Assembly: GCF_002705925.1 (NCBI RefSeq)
Contig: NZ_NKRE01000001.1
Location: 5,091,466-5,155,465, forward strand
Direction: 5' to 3'
Length of the DNA stretch: 64,000 bases
Source: Mycobacterium ostraviense
GTDB lineage: Bacteria; Actinomycetota; Actinomycetes; Mycobacteriales; Mycobacteriaceae
The notes beneath the pieces are model-generated. The model was not told the origin of the DNA, did no database searches, and saw only the letters and a list, made by a program, of their open reading frames with translations. A program made the translations under genes and the position numbers. Below are positions 26,352 to 35,357 of the stretch, in pieces (position 1 is the stretch's first letter; each line of letters opens with the position of its first letter).

Positions 26352-26549
26352 ATGGCGAAGCTGCGCATGCGCTCACCCGCGCTCGTCAAAGCCATCGACG
26401 CACTCACCGGCGCCGATTACACGACCGTCACCCTTGACCGGCCGGGCCGCTACAACGAGCCGAAAGTGCACCAAGACAACGGAATCCGGCTCACTGGCTA
26501 CCCCGCCACCGTGCGCCAGCTCGTCGTCACCGAGCTAGGCCAGGGCTAG
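26352..26549 (+). pseudogene. C-terminal fragment of an unrelated DDE transposase
   Basis: After the IS982 remnant the reading changes family: TTVTLDRPGRYNEPKVHQDN, IRLTGYPATVRQLVVTELGQ. This recalls the C-terminal domain of DDE-type transposases with RPGKYAEP...LTGY...LRQ..VTGLG. It has no catalytic residues. Its abutment with the IS982 relic indicates nested or sequential insertions followed by deletion. Confidence 0.55.
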
Positions 26550-26662
26550 GCCCGCCAAGCCGACCTCCCGCACGACACCCCAGTCCCCTGGTGGGGAAAC
26601 CGAACCTTACGCTTCGAATTCAGCTGACATGTTGTGCCCAACCTCCTGCGTGAAAATCCGCG

Positions 26663-27895
26663 TTACCGTCTTGGCCGTAACCTCGCCGGGTCCACCATCC
26701 CGGACTGCGCCAGCGCGTCGTCGATGAACCGCTGTACCGGCCGGGAGCGGAAGAAACCGGTGTGACCGCCTTGGTACCAATGGATCTCCGGCTTGCCCCA
26801 GTGCTCCCAGAGGCGGCTGACCTGGTCCCGGGGGTGCACCAAACGGTCGGCAACGCCGGCATAGATGAAGCGGCCCTCGATGGGCACGCGGGGAGTCAGG
26901 GCCAGCGGCGAGATCATCCGGCCGATAGGCCGGGCCGACCTCATCGTCTGACGGAGGCTGCGGTGGCCGCTGAGGCCGGCGTGGCGGCCGACCAGCTCCA
27001 CCAGATCCACGGCCGGGACACCCAGGATCGCGCACCCGAGCCCGTCGTCGAGGCTGGCGACCAACGAACTGATGAGACCGCCCAGAGATATGCCGTTGAG
27101 CCCGATCATCGCGTCGGGCTGCTGTGCGCGGATCCAGGACAGCAGGCGCCGGATGTCCCACACCGCCTGAGCGGCACCGTGGGCCGCGTCGAGCACATTC
27201 TCGCTGGGAAACGCGGCGCCGTAAGGCCGCCCGCGTGCCCGCGGCCCGTGCAGCGGCAGGACCGGAAGCACGACGTTGAGGTCGAGGTTGCGGTACAGAT
27301 ACCAGGCGTGAAACAGCATCAGGTCGAGCCCGGCCCGCCCCATCTCCGCACCGTGCACACACACCAGCCACGGCCGCGGCCGGCGGTGCCGCAACATCAG
27401 CGCGTACTCGCGGTGGTTTCCGGTGTAGCTCAGCCATCGCTCGCGGCCCGGTTCGCCCGGGTGGGGCTCGTAGCCGCTGTCGAAGGAGAGACGCTGGTAG
27501 CTGCGCCCCATGCTGTCCACCCGCTTGACCGCCACCTCGGTCAGCGGCGGGGGCGCCGCGAAGAATCCCTCGGGATTGGCCAGCCAGCCGTTGTTCTGGT
27601 AAACGTCAAGTGCGGCAAGCACTTCGCGTTCTATCCGCTCCAGTGAGGAGGCGCTGGGCGCCGACCTCAGCATGCCGAAGCCGGTCAGCAGGATTTCGTC
27701 GCGAAACGCTTGCGCGGCAAGCGCGATGGTGGGCCGAGCCACCGGCAACTCGTCGGGCTGACGGTCCAGATAGGTGCCCCACGACCGGGCATAGAAGCCG
27801 CCGGTGCGGGTGAATGGGCCCAGCACCTGCAGCAGCGGATTGGCGCTGCCGTGGCGCCGGTCTGTCTGGTCGATGTCCGGCATCTCGTCTGTCAC
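26663..27895 (-). CDS. Alpha/beta hydrolase, DUF/abhydrolase-18-like
   Basis: A 410-residue protein from GTG 27895 (ATG 27883 also possible). The first 150 residues are helical (LEVLAALDVYQNNGWLANPE region), then the hydrolase core: RPWLVCVHGAEMGRAGLDLM, NLDLNVVLPVLPLHGPRARG, the nucleophile elbow GLNGISLGGLISSL with Ser, RFIYAGVADRLVHP with the acidic residue, and HWYQGGHTGFF with His. So a full Ser-Asp-His triad is visible. No signal peptide. The substrate is unknown; esterase or peptidase are both possible. It lies between transposase debris and the ferredoxin gene and starts 87 bases from the latter's end. Confidence 0.85.
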   Translation of the reverse strand: MTDEMPDIDQTDRRHGSANPLLQVLGPFTRTGGFYARSWGTYLDRQPDELPVARPTIALAAQAFRDEILLTGFGMLRSAPSASSLERIEREVLAALDVYQNNGWLANPEGFFAAPPPLTEVAVKRVDSMGRSYQRLSFDSGYEPHPGEPGRERWLSYTGNHREYALMLRHRRPRPWLVCVHGAEMGRAGLDLMLFHAWYLYRNLDLNVVLPVLPLHGPRARGRPYGAAFPSENVLDAAHGAAQAVWDIRRLLSWIRAQQPDAMIGLNGISLGGLISSLVASLDDGLGCAILGVPAVDLVELVGRHAGLSGHRSLRQTMRSARPIGRMISPLALTPRVPIEGRFIYAGVADRLVHPRDQVSRLWEHWGKPEIHWYQGGHTGFFRSRPVQRFIDDALAQSGMVDPARLRPRR

Positions 27896-27981
27896 CCTGT
27901 TCGATGTGGTCTGGCTTCTCGATCAGCCTTCGATCAGCTTAAGCCCACGGGTATTTCGGATGCACTCGCGCCAGGTCGGCT

Positions 27982-28308
27982 CTAGGTCACCTCGGCTTTG
28001 CGAGGCAGCTCCACGACCGCGGCGGGGTCGTTCTCGGTCATCCCGACTTTCGACGCGCCCCCGGGCGAACCTAGTTCGGCAAAGAAGTCGGCGTTGATCT
28101 GCTGGTACTCGCTCCACTCGCCGGGAAGATCATCTTCGTAGTAGATCGACTCCACCGGACACACCGGTTCGCAAGCGCCGCAGTCGACACATTCGTCGGG
28201 GTGGATGTAGAGCATCCGGGCGCCCTCGTAGATGCAATCGACGGGGCATTCCTCGATGCAGGCCTTGTCCTTGAGGTCGACGCAGGGTTCGGCAATCACG
28301 TATGCCAC
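27982..28308 (-). CDS. 7Fe ferredoxin (FdxC/FdxA-like)
   Basis: A 108-residue ferredoxin from GTG 28308 with an AAGGAGAAC ribosome site. The first cluster motif, CIEECPVDC, has the spacing of a 3Fe-4S site; the second, CVDCGACEPVCPVES, is a 4Fe-4S site. The acidic tail (YYEDDLPGEWSEYQQINADF) is typical of mycobacterial 7Fe ferredoxins. The GTG overlaps the TAG of the reductase gene by one base, so it should be made in step with it. It can pass electrons from the reductase to sulfite reductase or to P450s. Confidence 0.93.
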   Translation of the reverse strand: MAYVIAEPCVDLKDKACIEECPVDCIYEGARMLYIHPDECVDCGACEPVCPVESIYYEDDLPGEWSEYQQINADFFAELGSPGGASKVGMTENDPAAVVELPRKAEVT

Positions 28309-29687
28309 TATCGTTCTCCTTCCTGACAGCCCCCGATGCGAAGCAGTTCCGATGTGCTCGTCACTTTGACCCGCGGCCGGTTCTGCGCGGCACCGGCTTC
28401 CCGCTCGAAGCGGTTGATCGCCTGCCAGTGCGCGGCGCTGACCAGCTGGGGCTGCCTGGACGCCAGCCACCGGGCGAGTTGGTCAGCGCGGTCCGCGGCG
28501 AGGGCGCCGCTGCGGGACTGGGCGGCCAGGTCCGCGAGCAGGGTGTCGACGGTGTCCTGGGCGTCCTTCTTGTTGGTACCGATCACGCCGCTCGGTCCGC
28601 GCTTGATCCAGCCGACGACGTATTCGTTTCGGCTGCCCTCTATCCGGCCGTCGGTGTGGGGGATGGTGGCGCTCCTGGTGTCGAACGGCAGCCCGGGTGT
28701 GGGGACACCGCGGTAGCCCACCGATCGCACCACCAGCTGCGCGGGCAGCTCCTCCCGGGCGCCGGTGTCCTTGGCCACCATTCGCCCGCCGGCGTCGCTG
28801 ACCAGTTCGTTGCTGCCGAGCACGACACTTTCCACCTTATCGTTGCCGTTGATTTCGATGGGAGACGTCAAGAACCGCAACACGATCCGGCGGTGTCCGG
28901 ACCGGGGTGCGCGGGCGGCGTAGCGGCACAGCACTTTGATGTTCTGTTTGGCGACTTTGCCGGCCGAGGCGAGGTCGTCGTCGCTGATGCCCTCCAGCTG
29001 GGTGGGATCGACGACGACGTCGACGCCCTCGAGTTCTCCGAGTTCGCGCAATTCCAGGGTGGTGAAGGCGCTCTGCAGCGGGCCGCGCCGGCCGATGACC
29101 ACCACTTCCTCGATTTGGCAGGCGCGCAACGCCGTCAATGCATGGTCGGCGATGTCGGTGACCGCGAGTACGTCGGGATCGGTCACCAGGATGCGGGCGA
29201 CGTCGACCGCGACGTTGCCGTTGCCCACGACGACGGCGCGGTTGCCCGATAGATCGGGGGACATCTGCTCGAAGTGCGGATGCGCGTTGTACCAGCCGAC
29301 GAAATCGACCGCGGCGACGCTGCCCGGCAGCTGTTCGCCGGGAATGCCCAGGGGCCGGTCGGATTGGGCGCCGACGGCGTAGATCACCGCGTCGTAGCGC
29401 TCGGCGAGTTCCGCGGCCTGGACATGCCGGCCGACCGTGACGTTGCCGAAAAACCGGAATCGGGGGTCTTCGGCGGTCTTCTCGAACTGCTGGCTGACCG
29501 ATTTGATCTTAGGGTGATCGGGTGCGACGCCGGAGCGCACCAAACCCCATGGCGTGGGCAGCATTTCCAGCATGTCGACCGCAACCTCGAGCTGCTCGCC
29601 GGCGTCGGCGGCTTTCAGCAGCGAGGCCGCGGCGAAGAATCCCGACGGACCGGAACCCACAATCGCTACGTGGTATGGACGGGTCAT
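28308..29687 (-). CDS. fprA: NADPH-ferredoxin reductase FprA-like
   Basis: A 459-residue adrenodoxin-reductase-type flavoprotein. The FAD loop is VAIVGSGPSGFFAAASLLKA at the N-terminus; TPWGLVRSGVAPDHPKIKSV, RFFGNVTVGRHV and VVVGNGNVAVDVARIL (NADPH loop) follow, then VVVIGRRGPLQSAFTTLELREL and GWIKRGPSGVIGTNKKDAQDT. Very close to M. tuberculosis FprA (about 456 residues). The start is ATG 29687 (MTRPYHVAI), with 29696 an alternative. It heads a fprA-ferredoxin operon and diverges from the LysR gene. Confidence 0.94.
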   Translation of the reverse strand: MTRPYHVAIVGSGPSGFFAAASLLKAADAGEQLEVAVDMLEMLPTPWGLVRSGVAPDHPKIKSVSQQFEKTAEDPRFRFFGNVTVGRHVQAAELAERYDAVIYAVGAQSDRPLGIPGEQLPGSVAAVDFVGWYNAHPHFEQMSPDLSGNRAVVVGNGNVAVDVARILVTDPDVLAVTDIADHALTALRACQIEEVVVIGRRGPLQSAFTTLELRELGELEGVDVVVDPTQLEGISDDDLASAGKVAKQNIKVLCRYAARAPRSGHRRIVLRFLTSPIEINGNDKVESVVLGSNELVSDAGGRMVAKDTGAREELPAQLVVRSVGYRGVPTPGLPFDTRSATIPHTDGRIEGSRNEYVVGWIKRGPSGVIGTNKKDAQDTVDTLLADLAAQSRSGALAADRADQLARWLASRQPQLVSAAHWQAINRFEREAGAAQNRPRVKVTSTSELLRIGGCQEGER

Positions 29688-29735
29688 GAATCTCATGGTT
29701 GTCGTCCCCTCCGAGCCGGGGTAGAGGTGTCGATG

Positions 29736-29749
29736 TTGTGTTGTCACAA
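29736..29749. promoter_or_regulatory. TTGTG-N4-CACAA palindrome, candidate LysR box
   Basis: An interrupted inverted repeat in the 100-base gap between divergent fprA and lysR. The 14-base size and T...A ends fit the T-N11-A type site that LysR regulators bind. A further TTGTG half-site lies just after, near 29756. No expression data, so the assignment is inference. Confidence 0.5.
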
Positions 29750-29787
29750 ACAATGGTTGTGTCGCCGTTTTCGTGGTTTCATCAACC

Positions 29788-30723
29788 ATGCCGCTCAGTT
29801 CCCGCATGCCCGAACTCGCCTCGTTCGAGATCTTTCTGGCGATCGCGCAGGCCGGCAGCCTCGGCGGTGCCGCCCGCGACCTGGGGTTGACTCAGCAAGC
29901 CGTGTCAAAACGGCTCGCGGCGATGGAAGCTCAGGTTGGCGTGACGCTGGCCGCCCGGACCACCCGTGGCTCACAACTCACGCCCGCCGGCGTGGTCGTC
30001 GCCGAGTGGGCTGCGCGCTTACTTGACGTCGCGAAGGAGGTCGATGCGGGTCTAGGTGCCCTGCGCAAGGAGGGGCGGGAGCGGATCAAAGTGGTGGCCA
30101 GCCAGACGATCGCCGAACAACTGATGCCGCACTGGCTGCTGTCGTTACAGGACGCGGCGGTCAGGCGGCGCGGCGGCAGCGCCCCCCAGGTGATCTTGAC
30201 GGCTACCAACAGCGAGCACGCGATCGCCGCGGTTCGCAGTGGCGCGGCCGATCTCGGATTTGTCGAAAACCCTGGGCCGCCAAAGGGATTGGGCAGTTGT
30301 GTGGTGGGCCATGACGAGCTGGTGATCGTGGTGCCGCCCGGGCACAAGTGGACTCGGCGAGCACGCCCGGTGAGCTCAGGTGAACTCGCGCAAACACCGT
30401 TGGTTACTCGCGAACCCCGTTCGGGCATCCGCGATTCGCTGACGGTGGCGCTGCGTCAGGTGCTGGGCGACGATGTGCGGCAGGCGCCGCCGGTGCTCGA
30501 ATTGTCGTCCGCCGCGGCCATGCGGGCCGCGGTGCTGGCCGGCGCCGGGCCGGCGGCCATGAGCCGGCTGGCCGTTGCCGACGACCTCGCGGTCGGCCGA
30601 CTGAGCGCCGTCCCGGTGCCCGAATTGGACCTGCGGCGCCAGTTTCGAGCCATCTGGGTTGGCGGGCGCACCCCGCCCGCTGGGGCCATCCGGGAGCTGC
30701 TCAGCCATATCCGCTCTACGTAG
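29788..30723 (+). CDS. LysR-type transcriptional regulator
   Basis: A 311-residue regulator. The N-terminal winged helix is classical: FEIFLAIAQAGSLGGAARDLGLTQQAVSKRLAAMEAQVG at residues about 12-50, followed by a linker helix and a periplasmic-binding-like effector domain (SGAADLGFVENPG, DELVIVVPPGH, AAMRAAVLAGAGPAAMSRL). It starts at ATG 29788 or 29806. It resembles M. tuberculosis Rv2282c in length and N-terminal sequence. It lies between the divergent fprA-ferredoxin operon and the convergent sirA-cysH-che1 operon, so control of sulfur assimilation is plausible but unproved. Confidence 0.9.
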   Translation: MPLSSRMPELASFEIFLAIAQAGSLGGAARDLGLTQQAVSKRLAAMEAQVGVTLAARTTRGSQLTPAGVVVAEWAARLLDVAKEVDAGLGALRKEGRERIKVVASQTIAEQLMPHWLLSLQDAAVRRRGGSAPQVILTATNSEHAIAAVRSGAADLGFVENPGPPKGLGSCVVGHDELVIVVPPGHKWTRRARPVSSGELAQTPLVTREPRSGIRDSLTVALRQVLGDDVRQAPPVLELSSAAAMRAAVLAGAGPAAMSRLAVADDLAVGRLSAVPVPELDLRRQFRAIWVGGRTPPAGAIRELLSHIRST

Positions 30724-30732
30724 GAGTGGGCG

Positions 30733-31449
30733 CTAGGCCGCGGCGTGGTGGGCCAGCGCCTGGTCGTAGCGGTCGAGCAGCGTCTCGGCCACCAGCCGGT
30801 GCGCGCCCAGCGGTTGCGCCATCGGAATGCCGTTGTCGCGCGCGTAGTTCCACACCTTGTCGGTGATGAGACCCGGCGCCAGGAACCACGGTGCGATGAC
30901 GAGGCGGCGGGCGCCGCGGCGCCGTAACCGGGCGACCGCGTCGGGAACCGACGGTTGCGGCCGGGTGGCAAAGGCGATGGTGGCCCCGGCCCAGCGGGTG
31001 CCGGCGGTCAGCGCGGCGGCTACCCGCGCGGTGCGGGCATTCGCCGCGGCGTTCGATGAGCCGATCGCGACCACTACCACACCCAGGTCCCGGTCGAGCG
31101 GTGAGATGTCGAGTTCTGCCAGGCGTTCGCGCAGTACCGATACCAAGCGATCGTCTTCACCGAGCACGTCGGCCTGGCGGACGCCGTGCGCGCCGGCACG
31201 CGCTATCTGGTTGGGGATGTCGCGGCGTGCGTGGTAGGCGCTGGCCAGCAGCAGGGGCGTGACGACGGCCGGACGGCCGTTGGGCAAGCCGGCGACCACG
31301 TCGATGAATGCCGGCTCGGCCAGTTCCAAGAAGGCCGGCCGCACATCGAGTCCGGGCCGGATGCCGGCGAGCTCGGCGGCGACGGCTCGGGCGTTGGCCG
31401 CCGACCGCGGATCTTTGCTGCCGTGCGCGGTGAGGATCAAGGTGCTCAT
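30733..31449 (-). CDS. che1: Sirohydrochlorin chelatase (CbiX/SirB-like)
   Basis: A 238-residue protein from ATG 31449. The first half has LILTAHGSKDPRS with the metal-binding His, then VVTPLLLASAYHARRDIPNQ with a second His; the second half repeats the fold (VVVVAIGSSNAAANARTARV, LVIAPWFLAPGLI). The two tandem chelatase halves fit class II chelatases that put Fe2+ into sirohydrochlorin to make sirohaem. Sirohaem is the cofactor of SirA encoded in the same operon. Its ATG overlaps the cysH stop (ATGA). It matches Rv2393 of M. tuberculosis. Confidence 0.92.
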   Translation of the reverse strand: MSTLILTAHGSKDPRSAANARAVAAELAGIRPGLDVRPAFLELAEPAFIDVVAGLPNGRPAVVTPLLLASAYHARRDIPNQIARAGAHGVRQADVLGEDDRLVSVLRERLAELDISPLDRDLGVVVVAIGSSNAAANARTARVAAALTAGTRWAGATIAFATRPQPSVPDAVARLRRRGARRLVIAPWFLAPGLITDKVWNYARDNGIPMAQPLGAHRLVAETLLDRYDQALAHHAAA

Positions 31450-32174
31450 GAGGCGTGCAACCCGCATTCGGTCTTGGCCAGCCCCTGCCAGCGCCCACTG
31501 CGCGGGTCGGCGCCGGCGGCCGGTTTGGTTGTACACGGGGCGCAGCCGATCGAGGGGTACCCCTCGTCGACGAGCGGGTTGACCAGCACGTTGTTCTGCT
31601 GGATATAGGTCTCCACGTCCTCGTCGGTCCAGGTGGCCAGCGGGTTGACCTTCACCAGTCCGAACGCTTCGTCGAAGCTGATCAGGGGGGCGTTGGCGCG
31701 GGTGGGTGCCTCCACCCGGCGGATGCCGGTGACCCAGGCCGAATACCCGCGCAGCGCCTTGGTCAGTGGGACGACCTTGCGCAGCCGGCAGCACTCGGTG
31801 GGGTTGCGGGCGAACAGGTCCTTGCCGAGCAGCTCGTCTTGCTCGGCCACCGTGTGTTCGGGGGTGACGTTGAGAACCCGGATGTCATAGACGGATTCGA
31901 CTGCATCCCGGGTGCCGAGGGTCTCGGCGAAGTGGTAGCCGGTGTCGAGGAAGATCACCGGCACGCCCGGGCGCACTTTGGAGGCCAGGTCGACCAACAC
32001 GGCTTCTTGCATGTTGGAGGCGACCACGTAGTTGCAGGTGGCCCAGCCCCGGGGGCCGTTGACGCCGCCGAAGTGGGCGTCGGTCCAGCGCAACAGGTCG
32101 GTAGCGCTGGCACCCTCCAGCTCGTCGGCACCACGGGCAGCCAATTCACGTAGCTGCGCCTCGGTATAACTCAT
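31446..32174 (-). CDS. cysH: APS reductase (assimilatory), CysH
   Basis: A 242-residue protein that reduces adenosine 5'-phosphosulfate to sulfite. The nucleotide loop is FLDTGYHFAET. The four [4Fe-4S] Cys are the pair in NPTECCRLRK at about 128-129 and CAPC at about 209-212; the catalytic Cys is in KTECGLH at the C-terminus. The CC and CXXC set marks the APS type, not the cluster-free PAPS type. GGAGGACGAC precedes ATG 32174. It lies 30 bases after sirA and overlaps che1, in the order of Rv2391-Rv2393. Confidence 0.96.
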   Translation of the reverse strand: MSYTEAQLRELAARGADELEGASATDLLRWTDAHFGGVNGPRGWATCNYVVASNMQEAVLVDLASKVRPGVPVIFLDTGYHFAETLGTRDAVESVYDIRVLNVTPEHTVAEQDELLGKDLFARNPTECCRLRKVVPLTKALRGYSAWVTGIRRVEAPTRANAPLISFDEAFGLVKVNPLATWTDEDVETYIQQNNVLVNPLVDEGYPSIGCAPCTTKPAAGADPRSGRWQGLAKTECGLHAS

Positions 32175-32204
32175 CTCGTCGTCCTCCGCTCGTTTCGGGT
32201 GGAC

Positions 32205-33875
32205 TTATCGAAGGTCGGCCTCCTCGGCCCGCAGCGCCCAGGTTGCGAACCGTTCGCCGTCGTGGCGTTGCGTGACGAAGTTGCGGACCACCCGGTCGAT
32301 GTAGTCGCCCAGTTCATCGCTAGTGACCTTGTGCTGGCGCAGTTTCCGGCCGAATCCGCTGTCTTCGCCAAGGCCGCCGCCGAGGTGGACCTGGAACCCC
32401 TCGACCGGTTTGCCTTCCCCGTCGTCGACCATTTGGCCCTTGAATCCGATGTCGGCGACCTGAATTCGGGCGCACGAGTTGGGGCACCCGTTGACGTTGA
32501 TGGTGATCGGCACGTCCAGATCGGTGTTGATGTCGGCCAGACGGCTTTCCAGCTCGGGCACCAAAGACTGTGCCCTGACCCGCGTTTCGGCGAACGACAG
32601 CTTGCAGAACTCGATACCGGTGCAGGCCATCATGTTCTTGCGCCACGCCGACGGACGCGACGGCAGACCGATGGCATCCAGCCCGGCGACCAGTTCGTCG
32701 ACCTTGTCGTCGGCGACGTCGAGGATGACCAGTTTCTGATAAGGGGTGAACCGGGCGCGTTCCGAACCGACCTTTTCCATCAGGTCGGCCACCTTGCACA
32801 GGATGGTTCCCGATACCCGGCCGGCGATGGGGGCCACCCCGACGGCGTTGAACCCGTTCTTGAGCCGCTGCACCCCGACGTGGTCGATCGGGTGCTTGAC
32901 CGGCTCCGGGGCCGGGCCGTCGATCAACCGTCGTTGCAGATACTCGGTTTCCAGGACCTCGCGGAATTTATCAATGCCCCAGTCCTTGACCAGGAACTTC
33001 AACCGGGCCTTGGCGCGCAGCCGCCGGTAGCCGTAGTCACGGAACAGCTTGGTGACCGCTTCCCAGACGTCGGGCACCTCGTTGAGCGGAACCCACACGC
33101 CGACTCGTTGGGCCAGCATGGGGTTGGTCGACAGGCCGCCGCCGACCCACAGGTCCATCCCCGGGCCGTGCTCGGGATGGTTGACGCCGATGAAGGCGAC
33201 GTCGTGGGTTTCGTGGGAGACGTCCTGCAGGCCCGAGATCGCGCTCTTGTACTTACGCGGCAGATTGGCGTATTCGGGGTTGTTCATGAAGCGCCGCAGG
33301 ATTTCGTCGATCGCCGGTGAGGGGTCGAGGATTTCGTCGACCGAGTCGCCGGCCAATGGAGAACCGTGGATGGCGCGCGGGCAGTCGCCGCAGGCTTCGG
33401 TGGTGGTCAGACCGACCGACGCCAGCCGGTCCCAGATCTCGGGGACGTCTTCGATTCGGATCCAATGGAATTGGACGTTCTCCCGGTCGCCGATGTCGGC
33501 GGTGTCACGGGCGAAGTCGGTCGAGATCTGGCCCAGGGCGCGCACGGTGGCGGCCGACATCGGCTTGCCGTCGGAGCGCACCCGCATCATGAAATATTTG
33601 GCCTCGATGGTGTCGGTGTTTTCCTCGCCGGTCCAGGTGCCGTCGTAACCCTGTTCACGTTGCGTGTAGAGGCCCATCCAACGGAAGCGGCCACGCAAGT
33701 CGGACTTCTCGATGCTGTCGAAACCCTGTTTGGCATAGACGTTCAGGATGCGGTCGCGCACATTCAGCGGCGCGTCCTCCTGCTTGAACTGTTCCGCGTC
33801 GTTGAGCGGCTCACGCTGTCCGAGTGCCCACTGACCTTCGTTACGGGTCTTGGCGGGACGGGCTGCTGTGGTCAT
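32205..33875 (-). CDS. sirA: Ferredoxin-sulfite reductase SirA (NirA-type)
   Basis: A 556-residue sirohaem-[4Fe-4S] enzyme reducing sulfite to sulfide with six electrons from ferredoxin. Key blocks: FRWMGLYTQREQGYDGTW, MMRVRSDGKPMSAA, TTTEACGDCPRAIHGSPLAG, and the cluster/sirohaem Cys set CTGIEFC at about 417 and CPNSC at about 465. It starts at ATG 33875 (MTTAARPAKT) behind GGAGTATGCCAC; the frame runs on to 33974. First gene of the sirA-cysH-che1 operon. The fprA-ferredoxin operon 2.5 kb away can supply its electrons. Confidence 0.96.
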   Translation of the reverse strand: MTTAARPAKTRNEGQWALGQREPLNDAEQFKQEDAPLNVRDRILNVYAKQGFDSIEKSDLRGRFRWMGLYTQREQGYDGTWTGEENTDTIEAKYFMMRVRSDGKPMSAATVRALGQISTDFARDTADIGDRENVQFHWIRIEDVPEIWDRLASVGLTTTEACGDCPRAIHGSPLAGDSVDEILDPSPAIDEILRRFMNNPEYANLPRKYKSAISGLQDVSHETHDVAFIGVNHPEHGPGMDLWVGGGLSTNPMLAQRVGVWVPLNEVPDVWEAVTKLFRDYGYRRLRAKARLKFLVKDWGIDKFREVLETEYLQRRLIDGPAPEPVKHPIDHVGVQRLKNGFNAVGVAPIAGRVSGTILCKVADLMEKVGSERARFTPYQKLVILDVADDKVDELVAGLDAIGLPSRPSAWRKNMMACTGIEFCKLSFAETRVRAQSLVPELESRLADINTDLDVPITINVNGCPNSCARIQVADIGFKGQMVDDGEGKPVEGFQVHLGGGLGEDSGFGRKLRQHKVTSDELGDYIDRVVRNFVTQRHDGERFATWALRAEEADLR

Positions 33876-34394
33876 GTGGCATACTCCTTCGCGAACATTG
33901 GCGACCCGGATAGCCGTTGCGCGTGGCGCTTTGGCGGTTGTCCCTTCCGGCGGGCGTCGACGGTGGGCGGCCATCGGGCCGGCCTACGACATCAACGATG
34001 ATGTTGGTCAGCGGGAGGTATCCGAAGGTACATCACCGGACCCACGGGTCATGGCATCGATGTTGCGCTGTTGGCGGTGGTGCCGGTAGGGACCTTCATG
34101 TTGTGAGGTCACATCGTTTGGTTGTGAGCCATGTGGGCCTTGGCCGGGGTGCGTGGCTCGATCATGTTGTTTGCTAGTGTGATTCGCGCTCTGTCATCGG
34201 AAACGTAAGCAACGCAAGGTGTTGCGATCGGGAATCGGTGGCGCCAGTCGTAAGGTATCCCCCAGCAGATTGGCAGTGACTTGCCAGCGATATCCGCTAT
34301 CACTGAACCGCACCCGGGACATTCGGTTCAGAAATGGGTGCCTTAAGGGACGGGACGTCGATGGCGTCGAGTGAACTGCCGCTCTGGGTCCCGG
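33876..34394. other. Leader and intergenic region of sirA
   Basis: No protein gene recognised in these 520 bases. On the sirA strand two tiny frames occur, ATG 34099 (MKVPTGTTANSATSMP) and GTG at about 34008 (VMYLRIPPADQHHR); neither has consecutive Cys codons. The stretch 34110-34394, next to the IS3 left end, holds no intact gene on either strand; a TTGTGAG sequence occurs twice near 34101-34130. Confidence 0.5.
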
Positions 34395-34422
34395 TGAGTC
34401 CACCGGTTTCCCGGAGACCTTT

Positions 34423-35357
34423 CTATCTGGGGTTGGCACCCTCGGGTTGGAGGGTAGCCGGTTGGGGTTGATGCTGCCTGGTGTGCCAGGCTGTCTCGTA
34501 CTCGTTGGGAGAGAACCCGTCGAGGCCGACTTGGATGGGGCGGGGGTTATACCAGCCGTCAATGTAGCGGAACAACGCTGTCTGCGCTTCTGCTCGGGTT
34601 GCGAAAGTGGTTGTGGACCAGTAGATCAGCTCGACTTTGATGGTCGACCATAGATTCTCCGCGAGGGCGTTGTCGAAGCTGTCCCCGACACCGCCGGTGG
34701 ATGGCGCGATGCCGGCGTCGAGCAGCCGCTGAGTGAACCGGATCGAGGTGTATTGGCAGCCCATAATCGCTGTGGTGGATCAGCTGCCCGTCACGCACGT
34801 CGCGGGACAAGATCGCGTAGTCCAGTGCGCAGCTCACCAGCCCGGTGGTCGCGCGGTGGCCACTGTCCCAGCCAACCACCTTGTTGGAAAACGCATCTCG
34901 CACGCTGGCCAGCCACAACACCCCCTCGCCGGTGAGGATGCGGGTCAGATCTTATGCCGACCCACTTGGTGTTGGGCGCGGTGGCGCTGAAGTCACGCCC
35001 CAGCAGGTCCGGCGCCGCCGTGTGCTTGGGGTTTTGCCAGGTGGACCAGTGCTTCCAGCCCTTGGGCAGGTAGGCGCCACGGCGGCCGTTGACGCGCATG
35101 ATCCGCTCGACCCGCTTGCGGCCCACCCGCACGCCGCGGCGACGCAGCTGCAGCCACACCCGGGGCGAGCCGTAGGTGGCCGCGAAGGGGTGCTCACCGC
35201 GGATAGTGTCGATCAACCTCAGCAGCTCGGCGTCGGCGCGGGCACGAGGACCCGGGTTAGCGCGCCGAGCCCGCCACCCGTAGTAGGTCGGGGAGGCGAT
35301 GCCCAGGACCCGCAGCACGAGATCGACCGAGAAGTCATGTGCCTCAATGAAGTTCAT
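34423..35357 (-). pseudogene. IS3 OrfB transposase, frameshifted
   Basis: The rve/DDE integrase is split among three frames. Frame one (35357 to about 34960) has VLRVLGIASPTYYGWRARRA, TYGSPRVWLQLRRRG and ATAPNTKWVG. Frame two (to about 34770) has LTRILTGEGVLWLASVRDAF and QLIHHSDYG with the second Asp. Frame three (34764 to 34423) has CQYTSIRFTQRLLDAGI, DSFDNALAENLWSTIKVELI with the Glu, and the end NPRPIQVGLDGFSPNEYE. All catalytic residues survive but the frame does not, so the element is probably immobile or the read is faulty. Its ATG overlaps the OrfA stop. Confidence 0.85.

Noticed and set aside
33876..34110. Cysteine-responsive leader peptide upstream of sirA
   Set aside because: Poly-Cys leader frames are reported for some mycobacterial cysteine genes, so I read all frames on the sirA strand. 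Two tiny frames exist but neither has consecutive Cys codons.
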